A stretch of DNA of 64,000 nt, from positions 10,707,721-10,771,720 of the forward strand of contig NW_025062479.1 in assembly GCF_000002995.4 (NCBI RefSeq), given 5' to 3'. The notes beneath the pieces are model-generated. The model did no database searches and was not told the origin of the DNA. It was given only the letters and a program-made list of their open reading frames with translations. The position numbers were made by a program, and so were the translations under genes. This document shows, one piece after another, positions 26,701 to 40,338 of the stretch; the first letter of the stretch is position 1; the number at the start of each line of letters is the position of its first letter. This DNA comes from Brugia malayi. Lineage: Eukaryota; Nematoda; Chromadorea; Rhabditida; Onchocercidae.

Positions 26701-29700
26701 AAAATTTCTAACTTTAATTTTAAATTTAAGGAAAATTTTTTCAAAATTTTCATATTTAATTTGCTCTTGAAATAACATTTATAAATGAAAAAAAAAGAAA
26801 ACGAAGAAAATTAAATTATTTTTTCATTACCTTTAAACAGTCATTGCCAACAGGTGTTAAAGTAGCATAATCAATACTGACAGTTAATTCATAACGAGCT
26901 GGTTCCAATGCAATTGGTACACAAGCAGGTATCACATTTGATGGTGACCAAATACCATTGGTACATGTAAATTGTCGTGTACCATTTTTACCATTAACAA
27001 ATGTAAATTTTCTAGCACATTTAGCAGAGCAAATTGTCGTTGCACCTTTTATTTGACATTCTTTTTCAACATTTTCTTCACCAATTAATGACCATGATGA
27101 ACATGGTTTTGCTATAATTTTAATTTTTTTTAAAAAAATTAGCAGATTTTACAAATGCAATATGATTAGAGAATTTGAATATTTTTATTTTGTTTTTAAT
27201 TATCAATTACAAGATTATATCTTTAAAATTTTAACTTTTGCTCTCTAATTATTGAGTGAATATAAGTTTAGTAATACAAGATGTATTGTAATATAATTTA
27301 GTATATAATTCAATTAATTAATCATCACAGTAACATTTAGCTATAATCCAATTAAAAAAAAAAAACAAATAAACAAGCAAGAAATATTTAGTTGTGAGCA
27401 TAATTATTTCCATAAATTTAAAAAAAAAAGAAAAGCGGAAAATTTTATTCAATCCTATCATAGCATATTTATATTTGGTTAACTTTTTTCCATTATAAAT
27501 TTTTAAATGATAAGTGATAAACTACTGATAACTGAAAAAAAATAAAGTTCTAACGTTGAAGTGACACTTGAAATTTGCATTTATTTCGATTTGATGCACT
27601 ATCAGTAGCAATAACTTCAACTGTAACATGTGAACTAAGAGTAAGTAAAGCCTCAGATGGCTCAAATGTTACATCCGTAATATTTGATGTATCCTGAATT
27701 ACCATATGTACGGTACTTTCATTAAATCTAATCAATTTTTCAAATTCTCCATCATTAGCAGGAACAATATATGAATCAGGACATTTCATCACCGGTGGTT
27801 GTGTATCTAAAAAAAATAAGTAAATAAATATTTATTTATATCATATATTCAATATTTGTTTAATTTTTCCTAAATTTCAAATATTTCATTTGTAATGGTT
27901 GTGCATCTAAAAAAAAAAACGAAAGAAAAAACGGAGAAAATAAATATCTGTTTATATTATATATTCAATATTTTCTTTAACTTTTCCTAAATTTTTTTTC
28001 TTTTGGAAAATTTTTAAAATATAATCTTTTAAAAAAATAAAGAAAGCGAAAATTTTAATATTTGATTTAATTTTTCCTGAAAACAATTTTTTTTTTTTTT
28101 TTTTTGAAGATTTTGTTTAAAATATAATTTTTTTAAGAGATAAACAAAAATTTTTTACTAAAATAATTATTACCAGGTATTCGAAGTTGTACAGTACATT
28201 CAGCTGCATTACCAGCATCATCAAATGCTACGTAAATAATATCCATATCATTTGTTATCATTTTTGGTGGTTCAAAACCATCCGGTGTTACACGTATATA
28301 TGCTACGGAACCGGAATTATCAGCTGCAGTTGGTATTTCATATGTAGCTGGTAAAAGTTGCCCATTATCATCTGTTAGAATATAAATTGGATTTGTTGGA
28401 CAATTATGAAATGTTGGTGATTCACTATCGACACACTGTGGTACAGATGCATTCCAACCGACCTAAAATAAAGTATTAAAAGAAAATGATATAATAAATA
28501 ATAAAAGTAATTTTAAAAAAGAAAAGAAAAAATTAATAAAATTATTTATGAAAGAATAATTTGGGATGCAAAAATTTTTAATTAATTAGTTAAGCAAAAA
28601 AAAAAATGATTCATATATTCAATTAATCAATTAACCTGTAAATGAGAAGGAATTTCATGAGCAATTGAAAGTGGTGCTAAACAACCTTGCATATCAAAAC
28701 GAATACAAGGATTTTGTTCATATTCGGTGACACCAAGAAGAATGTAACGTGCACGTAATGGTGGATTTAATTCAAACTGATGCATTGCATTGTGATTTCC
28801 GGATGGTGTTTCAAATTCCTAGTTTTAAAATAACATCACCATTAAAAAAAAAAAAAAAGAAATTATTTAAAATATTACAATTTTTATCATATATTTTTTC
28901 TACAAGTAAATTTTTCTTTTTCTTTTTTCAAATTTCACCATAATATATTTTAAGATTTCAATAAAATCAAAATTTTCATATATTTTAGAAATTAAAAAAA
29001 ATTTCAAAATTTTGTATTTTTTAAAAAAAAAGGAAAACAAAAACATAACATACAATTGGATATGTATCATAATTTTGACTATATTGAACTTTATAAAATA
29101 ATTGCATTTTAGTAATATGACCACGTAAATGACCACTACCAGCAACACCAGCCATACGTAATGTTGTTAACGTGTAAATACGTTGTAAATCAACAGAAAG
29201 AAAAATAAATGCATCCTTAGAACCACACCAACCAGTTGATGATAATCGAGCCTATAAATAACATTTTAGTAAGATAAATTCGAAAAGTATTTTAAATTTT
29301 AGAGAAATCATTACGTATAACGTAAAACTGGAAACATTTTGTTGTTTTTTTTTTTTGTCACTATTTACCTTATGCGGTTCATAACCCCAGGTGGTCGAAT
29401 CAGAATTATCAGCAAAAGCGCCGTCCGGTATAAAACCGGATGAAATTCCAACATCTTCCGCTAAGACACATGCTGTTCCAAGTGTGCAATTAATTGTATC
29501 AGATGGAAATGGCTTATAGCCAGCTCTATTACAGGTAAATTTTGCTTGTGCACCTTCTTCCACTGATTCTAATTGAATTTGTCCATCATCCGGAAAACCG
29601 GGATCAACACAAACTGGTCCTGCATATTAAAAATATATTATTTCATGCTATCTAGATGATTAATTAAAAGTTAAAAAAAATAAAAATTTCATTCTAACTA

Positions 29701-32700
29701 AGAATTTTCAATACAAATTTATTTTTAAAATAAGCTAACCTTCACATCTTAAATCACCAAGATCCCAATTACCATCTACATTACATCGAATAGTTCGATC
29801 ATCATAACTTGATTTACCAATTAAACTATATGGTGGTCTACAACTGAATGTAAATGCTGATCCTACCTTAAAAAAATTTTTTTAAAAATTGTATTCTAGT
29901 AATTGAATAGTATAATTAATTAATTCTTTAAAGCATAAAATTACAAATAACAGTTTATTAATTAAATAATCAAGATTAAAAATTAAATAATGAATAAAAA
30001 TTTAATTTATCATATTTTTAAGATAGTTTCCTTTTTTCTATTCTATTTTCCTTTCCCCTTTATTTTTCGAGAAAAAAAGTTTAATTGATATTAAAACATT
30101 AAATTAAAATAATCTCTAGCTTTGTATGAGTAGTCATCGCCTTCGTAAATTGCACCAGCAAGTGATGGTGGTGGTCCACAGTCTACCAATGGACAATCAA
30201 TTTCTGGTCCTGATAACCAGTAATCACGACCATCTTCTTGTGGATCATAAATACATTGGCGAAATGACGATAATAATGAACTACTTGCTGTAATTTTCTT
30301 TTTTCTTTTTTTTTTTTTTCAATAAAAATATATGCTAATTAAAAGAAGAGAGAGAGAGAGGGAAAAAGAAAAAAAAAAAAAGATATTGTAAAAAATATAT
30401 TAGTTGGTCGAATAATCTTAAGAATTATTATTAATCATTAAATAAATTTCAATTTCTTATCTTCATTCTTTCTACAAAAAAAAAGAGAAAAATATAATTA
30501 TTTAAAATAAAATTATAACATTATTTTTTAAATTATATTTTCAAAAAATTTATAGAAACTAATTAAAGAACAATTTTCCACATTTCGTTACAACAAATTT
30601 TACTAATTTTTAGCAAAAAGAAAAAAAAAAAATAATTCAACAATATTAAATAGCTTACATATTAAAAAGTAAATTAAAAGGTAAAACATATGCAGATGAA
30701 TTTATTCCCACCTGGCCTGTTTTGTTGACTACAAACAATTGATACATTACGTCCATATGCAATGGTACTGTTTTCAGGTGCAACAAATAAACCAATTGCA
30801 GAATTATTACGCACACCTTGACATGTTGCTGCTAAAATGATCTTAGTGAAAAAAATTTATAATTTATTAGATTCTTAAAAAAAATTTTTTTCATCTGAAT
30901 CAAATTAAATTAACAAAAAATAATATTGCAAAATCAAATTATGTTATTAACAGTAATTATAATACATATATCGTAAAAAGAATTACATTAATTTTTTGTA
31001 ACTTTTCCGTAAAATAATTTGCTTAGTTAAATAAAAAATTTCAATCAAATTATTTTAGGGTTTCAATTTCATTCTTTTGAAAAACAAAAGAAAAAAAGAT
31101 TCCAATTTTTTGAATCGGAATTAAAATTTTAATGACTTACGAAGACAAAGTGGTGCTGTACCATTCCAACTACCATCTTGCATACATTTCAAATGGCTTG
31201 CACCCATCATCTATGAATTTTCATTCAATTAAAATGAAAAAAAAAAAAAATAAAAGTAATAATATAAATAATAATTTGTCATAATTATATTATATATGAT
31301 AAATTAAAAAAAAGAATTGTATTATTTATATTAAAATAATTATGACAGATTAAATTATATCAAATTTTATGAAATGAATATTTTACTTGATATGCAAAAT
31401 CACATTGAAATTGTATAATCATCGGATAATGGAATGTTTTCGCAGTTGAAAGAAGTAAACCATTTTTTGGCGATGATAAATTAGCACATAATCGTGGCAC
31501 ACATGTTTGATTATATCGAATAACATCTAATGCATTTAAACCTGTTTCACCATCCTAAATTTAAGAAAAATTAAAAAATTTTATAAATATTAAACAAAAA
31601 AAAGAGAAGAAAAAGAAAAAAACTTCTCAAAAATGATAAATACAAAATTTTAATTTCTATTTCTTTAAAATTATAAAAAAAAAAAATTAAATTAAACCTT
31701 TATATGAACACCACCCTGTCCATCTTCAGTAAGTAAATCAAAACCAATTTCACATGCACAGCGATATGATCCTTGTGAATTGATACATATTTGTTCACAA
31801 TTACCGTTATTTTGTTCACATTCGTTCACATCTATAACGATTTTTTATTTTTTTAGTAAAATTTATGTAAAAAATTTCAACATTTATTGCAACTAAATTT
31901 TGATAAATTGTCAATTTTGCAGCAATTCGACTAAATTATTGGTTAAATGCTGATAATTTATCAATTTTTTATAATTAAATCATACTGCAACTATAATAAT
32001 TTACCAATTCTTTATAACTGGATTAAATTATTGATTAAATGTTGATAATTTATCAATTTTCCATAATTAAATTAATTTATTGATTGAGCATTAATAATTT
32101 TACTAAAAACAAAAAAAGTATAAAGAAAAGAAAGAAAAAATTTTACCAAAACAATTAGTTTTATGGCAGCCAAGAATATCCAATTTCATACATGCATTAT
32201 TGAAAAATTCTTCAATTGTAAGTTCTAATACGCGAACTTCTATTGCTTGCGGTAAAACGAGTAACTCACCACCAACAATCGCAACATTTCGTGTTATCAA
32301 TTTCTAAATTTTAATTTTAAGTTACAAAAAAAAAAAAATCGTTATAATTTTAAAAAAACTGGAATAAAAATTAAGGTTTTATACATATATATATTCAGTA
32401 TGAATTTTAACAGTAATGTTTATTTCTGTCAATAATAGGTCAATTTTTTCATAATCACCTAAAAAAAAAATTCATTACTAAATTTTCAAAAATAAAAAAT
32501 ACGATAAAAATTTTATTCCATTTCCAATATTTATTGTCTGTGATTAACTTACGGTTATATTAGCAGCAACAAATGGTATTAGTGGGACGCCAGTACGATT
32601 TGAATATTTTAAACTGATAACAATTGGATATGCACCATTTGTTGTTTTTTCAATACGTATTCGTTCGATAACTTTTGGTACAGCAAAAACAAATGTAATT

Positions 32701-35700
32701 TTTCGATTACTATCATTAGGATTTGCGCACCAGCCTATAAAAAAATTAAAAACAATCAATTAATTATCAATTTTGTTTAAAATGTTTGCAAAAAAGAAAA
32801 ATTTATTCAAATTATATTGTAGCAGCTAATAGCTTAATATTATTAAAAAAATGTAATAATGAATTTTTTTTGCAAAAAAAAAAAAAAAAAAAAAAAAATG
32901 ATTTTATTTTTTATTAAATTGGAAAGAAAACGTCATGAATTTTAGTTGTTTAATATTTAATATTATTTACTTTGCTTTTAATTTAAATCATTAGCTATTT
33001 AATATTATTAGCTTTGCTTTTTTTCTTTTAAAAAATCTTCTATACCATTTTTATTAGGTCAGTAATAATATTAGTAATAAGAAAAATATATAATGATGCA
33101 GAGATGAATGATTTAATGTTATTAAATTTCATTCTAAACTTAGCAAAATATGATTAGATTCATTTTTGTCAAAAAAATTTAATTTAAATTCTAGTTTTAC
33201 ATCAAATGTTTAACTTATTTCTGGAAAAAGAAAAATTTTTTAAATTTACCAGTTGTTGCATAATCTTCAGCACGAAAACCATCCATTTCGCTGCTTCCTT
33301 CAGCAGAAAGTGAATTAAGAACTGAAGCTGTATTACATGCTAAAATAATAATTATAATTTCGTACCAAAAGAAGAGATTTTAAAAAGCATTTATGATTAT
33401 TTAAGTTGAAAAAGAAATCAAATATTTTAAGCTATATAATAGTGCAATTTACTAATTTTGCCATAATACAATTATAATTAATCAAATTGATATAAATAAT
33501 TATTTGATCTTACATAATTGTGCTTGAAATCCGGAAAGACATTGACAATGATAACCACCCGGCATATTAATACATTTTGTACTCTGAATGCTACAAATAG
33601 CCGATCCTTCGGCACATTCATCAATATCCTGACATTCTGGTACATCACTAAGTGTTTGATTTGCAAGACATTTTAATGAATCAGCTCCAACAGTTCGAAA
33701 TCCTGGTTGACATTCAACACGTGCCAAATCACCAAATTCAAATCGTTCACCCGTTACAACAACACCATTTGTTATTAATGGTACATTTGTACATGTTAAT
33801 TCTAAAATGAGCAAAAAAAAAAAATTTTTTTTTATCATTTAATTAAATATGGAAAAATTTTGATTAATACAATCATAAAACCTGAAAAGTAAAATAAAAA
33901 TTAAATAAATATTATTTATACCAAAATTAACGAAGTTTTTTCTTTTTTTCACTTTTGTTGGGAGAATTATGGAAGAAAGAAAGAGATTAATTAATTCAAA
34001 ACAATTAAAAAATGTATACATAAAAGTTTAATTAAGCATTAAATTAAAAACATTATATAAGACGTGATAATTGTAATTAATTCAATCTATTTCTTCCATA
34101 ATTTTATATTAAATAGATTTTTACATCAAATTTTTAAACATTTTTTTTTTGCTTAATCAGTTTCTCAAAACTATGAAATTTCAAATTTAATTTCTTTCAT
34201 ATCAAAAAAAAAAAAAAGAAGAGAAAAAAGCTCAAATGATAAGACAAACTTTTGCAATATGGTTGAGCAAATGACCATTCACCAGTGGAAAGACAGAGAA
34301 GTGTTGCAGCACCGATTCGTCGAAATCCAGCAGTACATTCAAATCGAAATACAGTACCGTAACCTGTACCATCACCAAATTCCAATATTCTTTCACCATT
34401 TAAAAATGGTGCCAATGCAGGACAAGTCATTGCTAGAAATTTAAACATTAAAAATTTAAATTAAGAAAAACGAAAAAATTGCAATTTATTATTTGTAATA
34501 AATAAAAGTCCTTCGTTTTACTAAAAAAATTTTTGAGTAAAAACAAATAAAATGAAAGTAAAAAATCTTTTATTTTTATAAAAAAAAAAATCAAAAATTA
34601 TTTTAAAATTCAAAAAATAAAAAAATATTTAAAAATTAACATTTTCAAATAAAAGAAAAGACATCAAAAATAAAAAACAAAAAATATAACAAATAAAAAT
34701 TTTAAAAATTGAAAATTATTTTGAGAAAACTATAACTACAAATTTTAGATTACTCCTTTTTTCCTTTTTGTTTTTTTTTTTTTAAATAAATTGTTTTTGA
34801 ATATGCATTTTACCTTTACAAGATGGTGTTAATGTCCATCGTCCTTCATCGGTACAATAAATTTCACCTGAATCTTTACCGGTAGAAAAATCAAAACCAT
34901 CATAACATGTATACTTTGCTGATCCACCATATGAAACATTTGTTGCTGATGATGCAAATCCATTAGCAATTTGTGGAACAGTCGAACAATAAACAGCTAT
35001 AATTATATTTAAGTTTTTTTTGAGATAGATTTTAAATTTTAATTTTGGCAAATTTTTTTAAATAGCTTTTTCTTAAAATAATAGATAAATCTAGAAAACT
35101 TCTTAATAATTAAAAAAAAAAAAGAGAATTGAATCAAATAATTAGTGTATAAGGTACGTTGACAATCTGGAATATGATCTTCAGTCCATTTTCCACCTAA
35201 CTGACAAGTTATATCAAACATTTGTCCACGTCCTGTACGAAATTCATAGCCACGTGGACATGATGCAGTTACTTTTGTGCCAAATGCTGATGCTTTTGTT
35301 GACAATGATACAAGTTTTGGTGTTTGTAATGGTGGACAATCTAGAAAATTTCAATATTTTTTTTTCAATTAATTAATTTTAGAAAAAAACAAACTTTTAA
35401 TAAATTATATAAAAGTTTTTCTTTTTTAACAAAATATTAAATAAATAAAAAATTACTTGTAGAGAAAGTAATATTCCATCCAAGACCATTTCTAATTGAA
35501 TTAGTAGTGAAAACAATTTGAACAATTCCGGTCTGTGCAAAAATACTTTTTGGTGGTCGTGAAATTGCCGAAAAACCATCACCTGGATGTAAAGCACGAC
35601 CACCTTCAACCTCTTCAAACATCTACAAATATTTGATGAATTTCCTTTTTACAAGTATTTAACAAAAAAAGAAAATATGCAAATTTGAAATGTTTAAGTT

Positions 35701-38700
35701 ATGAAATAACAAATTAATAATGCATAAATAAATTAAACTAAACCATTAAACGATCATCTTCCGCAACATCAAAACTATTAATAGCAAATGCTGTTGGCTG
35801 TTCCGAATTTCTATCCGGTAATTCTACAGTATAAATGCATCTCTGAGAATTTGGATATGATATTCGAGTGTAACCGGGTGATGTTATAATTCCTTTATCA
35901 AGACGAATACGATTTGAGCATCCTAATAATGCTTACCATCAATATTCAATAATTTTTTGATTATTATTTTTTAAATATAAACTTAAATAAAACGAAAAGA
36001 AAAAGCTAAGAAAAATTTTAATAAAAATGAAAACGTACCACGCTTATATGTTATACTAAATCCTCGTCCATTTCGGGCAAAGTTTGAATAAAAATAAATG
36101 TACAATTGTGATTGAGTTGAAATAATTAATTGTGGATTTGAAAATGTTCCAGTCAAACGTGCTAATATTGGTGCTAACGGTGTACCACCATCGTAAATTT
36201 GCAAGAAATCATTAGCTCTTTCTAAATCAAGTTCTTCAATCTAAAAAAAAAAAAAAGAAAAAAGAAAATATATCATCATCTATTGATTAATTAAAAGCTT
36301 CAAAGATTTTCAAAATATTTCTTTTTTGACCCTAATAGCATTTTAACACGTTTTTTTCCTGTTAATATAAGTTGCTTAATAAGCTTACCTTTTTTATAAA
36401 TATCATTTATCCACAATTATTCAATTTTAATAAAATCATCATAAAAAATGTTAAAAATTATGATTAATTACTTCTGTTATTAGCCTTTTCTTATATTTGA
36501 TAACATTTATTAAATTATCATCAAAAATTTCTTAAAAATTATGCTTAAATAAGTTAAAAATTAGCACTAATGAAAACAAACATCAAGTGAAATAAGCTGT
36601 CCTGGATCAGCATCAATTTTCCACACGCATTCAACACCACTGGGATAATTTTTTGGATAATCTGGGCTAGTAAATATTTGCCCATATGGTTGAGCCTTCA
36701 AAATACCACCACATGATATGCTTGCTAAAAATTTCACAGACCTTTCTTCTCTTTCTTCTTTTTTTTTTAAATATGCAAATAATATGTCATAATTAATTAA
36801 ATAATCAAAAAAAAATTTTTTAATTTAATAATAAATAATATCTTACTAGCTCGCCAATTTGCTTCAAATCCACGTGCTTGAATTTGTGTATCACTGCTAA
36901 ATCTTACGACCATTACATTGGTACTTGAAATTAATGTTTCAGGCTTTTTTGATCCAGAAAGTATAGCCATAACAACGGATGAATTTTCCGCTGGACCACC
37001 ATCCAAAATTGTAACAAAATCTTCATATTCTTCCGTTTCAAATGCATCAAATGTTATCTGTGTAATAATTTGATTCATAAAAATTTTCTATTATTTTTTT
37101 CTGTTAATTTTTATACTCTTCAATTCAAATTTTATAAATTTCATTATTATTGGGGAAAAGCAAAATTCGCCTAGCATAAATTATTTTCAATTATATTTAT
37201 AATTGTTTTTAAAACAATTTTAATTTTCAAATTAAATTGATAAATCTTTTATCCCCTTTTCTCTTTCTTTCCTTCTTTATTTTCTAATTTTTTTTTTTTC
37301 ATTTCGACCTTTAAACAAAATGTTCTGGAATTTGATAAAATCTAACATGAATGCTTTATTTATTTTCTCCTCATGTATAAATGGTAGAAAAAAAAAAAAA
37401 AAATAAATTGAGTGAAAAGATGAGGCGTTTCTTTTTTTCTTTTTTAATATCTTAAATTATTTTACATTTTATGGGAAATTTATTTTCAAATACAACAAAA
37501 CTCTTTATGTGGTTACATTCATATAATCAATTTTACATTTTTTATATCAAAAGAAATTTTTTTTCGTTTGTTGTACTATTATTAATTACAAAGCATATAA
37601 AAATGTATAGTGAAATGAATTAGTAATAACTATAATATTTCATTATAAGAAAAAAATAATTATTTTTTATTTATTAAATTTTGTTTCAAAAAAAGTTATT
37701 TTATTAAAAGAAAAAGAAAAGGATAAATTCAAGAGAATTATTCATATCGAATTTATTAATAACATACATAAATTCGTGAATTGATTGGTCCTTCAACAAC
37801 CCAACGACAATTCGCATTGGCATTATATGGCGATGGAAAATTTGGTGATTGTATTTTACCTGATTCACCTTTTTCATATTTCAAACATGTGATCACTTTT
37901 GGTGATGCTATAATATAAAAAATTTGCTACATTTTATCGTGATTTATTATTAATAAATATGAAAATCCAATTTTTCTTCATTTGTTGATGAATTTCAAGT
38001 AATTTTAAATTTTTAGTAAATGATATATTAAAAAGATATATATATATATATATAAAACAGGAAAAGAATAAAAGGAAAAAAAGTTTCATACTTTTAAATA
38101 TTCATTAATGAATTATAATAGGTCGATTCTAATTTATACAAGTAATCGGATTTTAATAAAATTAAATAGAATAAATTGATCAAAGTTTGATATTTTTAAA
38201 TATTTATTAATGAATTACATTAAATAGATTTATAATAAAACAATGTAAAAAAATGATTTTGAATATTAATGAATAATTATTAGCGAATAGTAAGTGAATA
38301 CTAATGATTAATATTAAATAAATTAATAAATAATATTGAAGAGAATAAATTGAATTTTTGAATAATATCAAATAAAATTTTTACATAACATTTATAACAG
38401 CTAATACATAAAATTTATATATAGAATATTTAGCATAATATAGCAAAGAAAAGAGAAACCAAGAAAAAAAAAATTAAAAGAAAAGAAAAAAACGAAAAAC
38501 TCCATTTAAAAATTCAAGGTTGCTTAAACTAAAGATTTTTGATTAATTTGACTATTTTAAACTGCATGTGAAACAGGTAATAGTGAATAAAATCTTTACC
38601 TGGACAATTGAATTCATCACTGTAATCACCGCAATCATTAATACCATCACAATGAGCTGAATGTGGTACACATTTGCCATTTTGACAAAAAAATGAACCT

Positions 38701-39265
38701 GAAACAAAAAATAAATAAATAAATTTGATTAATAGTAATTACTATTTTTTGTTTTTCTCTTTTGTGAATTTTTTACAAAATTATTTTGCTTAAACTAAAT
38801 AAAGAAGGCCTTATTAATTGAAATTTTTAACAATTTAATAAAATTCAAACAAATATGCTAATCAAATTAATTATTGCGTTTTCAAATCATTTCAATAATT
38901 GTTAACACATATTTTTTTAATATTGAACATAATGTTAGTTTATTAGTTAGTTTTACGAGAAAATTTTGTATTTCTAAGTAGATATGCAATATCAGTAAAT
39001 GTATTGAAACTGATAAATGTTATTAATGTCATTTTTGTCTTCTCTCTTTCTTAATGTTTTTTCCTTAGCCCAATACTATTAAAGTCTTTTATCTCTTAAA
39101 AAATTTGCCGCAAAAAAATCAGTTGAATATTATAGCCTTAAAAAAAGAGAAATTTAAATAAAATTTTTAATCTGTCAGAATTTTAAAAATTCCCATCCAC
39201 CATATGTATAAAATAAATTTTTAAAATTATCTTTTTTTAAAAAATTTTTTTATTACAATAAATAA

Positions 39266-39297
<32 letters not shown>

Positions 39298-40303
39298 CTA
39301 ACCAAATTTTAAGAGAAAAAATAATGCAATTATAATTATACATAAATATTCTCATTGTTTTTTTATTTTTAATAATCTATTTCTGAAGATATAATACAGA
39401 TAAACAGGTATTACGAAATTTCTTCTTTTTTTCTTTTTTTATTTAAAAAAAATATTATTTCAAAGAAAAAAAATTATAGTAACATCAAACAGAAATTGTG
39501 AAAATTTCTTTTTTTCCTTTCTATAAAAATGTTAATTAATTTTTGTAATAAGAGTGATGACGATGAAATTTTCGTTTGCTTACTGCATTTCATTTTATTA
39601 TTTTAATCGGTGATTGGTACAACGAATTGATCGATGCCAAGGTCGTTTAAGTACCCCGCTATCTTTTCACATCTTATCTCATCTTTTATTTTATTTCTAT
39701 TTAACAAAATTTACAACTATTCATTCATATGTACTATTACTACTAATGATATTCTTTTAAATATTTATTATTCACTAATATTTTGTCATTAATATTATTT
39801 ATATTTAACTTACCTTTTATACATGCAGGTAATACGCATATAAATGGTAATAGTGTATTGCACATTTCTAAACTCCAACGTAGTTCGTTAGTTGTTGTGA
39901 TCGACACCTATAAATTTACATATATATGTTACGATCACTATCATATCATATTATTATCAAAATTTAAACAAAATAAAATTTTCATCATATTTTAACACTT
40001 ATTTCTTTTATCATTTAATAAAATAAGTGATTAAAATCGTTATCGATCATTAATATATTTTAACAAAAAACAATAAACAATAAGTAATAAACACTATATT
40101 TTTATTTCTTAATTATATAAAAAAAGATATCATTTTAAGTGATAATGTGATAAAATTTTCTTTTTTTTTTAACACCATCTAATTTTATCATTTCTATCAT
40201 TTCGCTTCATTTTACTTCTCTTTCCTTTCTTTTCACTTTGTTTCGTTTTTTTTTTTTTTTTTTAAGACTTCAATTTATTCAAAATTTATATGACTCAAAT
40301 TTT

Positions 40304-40338
<35 letters not shown>

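Noticed and set aside
34259..34444. Plus-strand frame of 61 codons opposite a CCP exon
   Set aside because: It is the antisense shadow of exon 15 of the Uninflatable-like gene.
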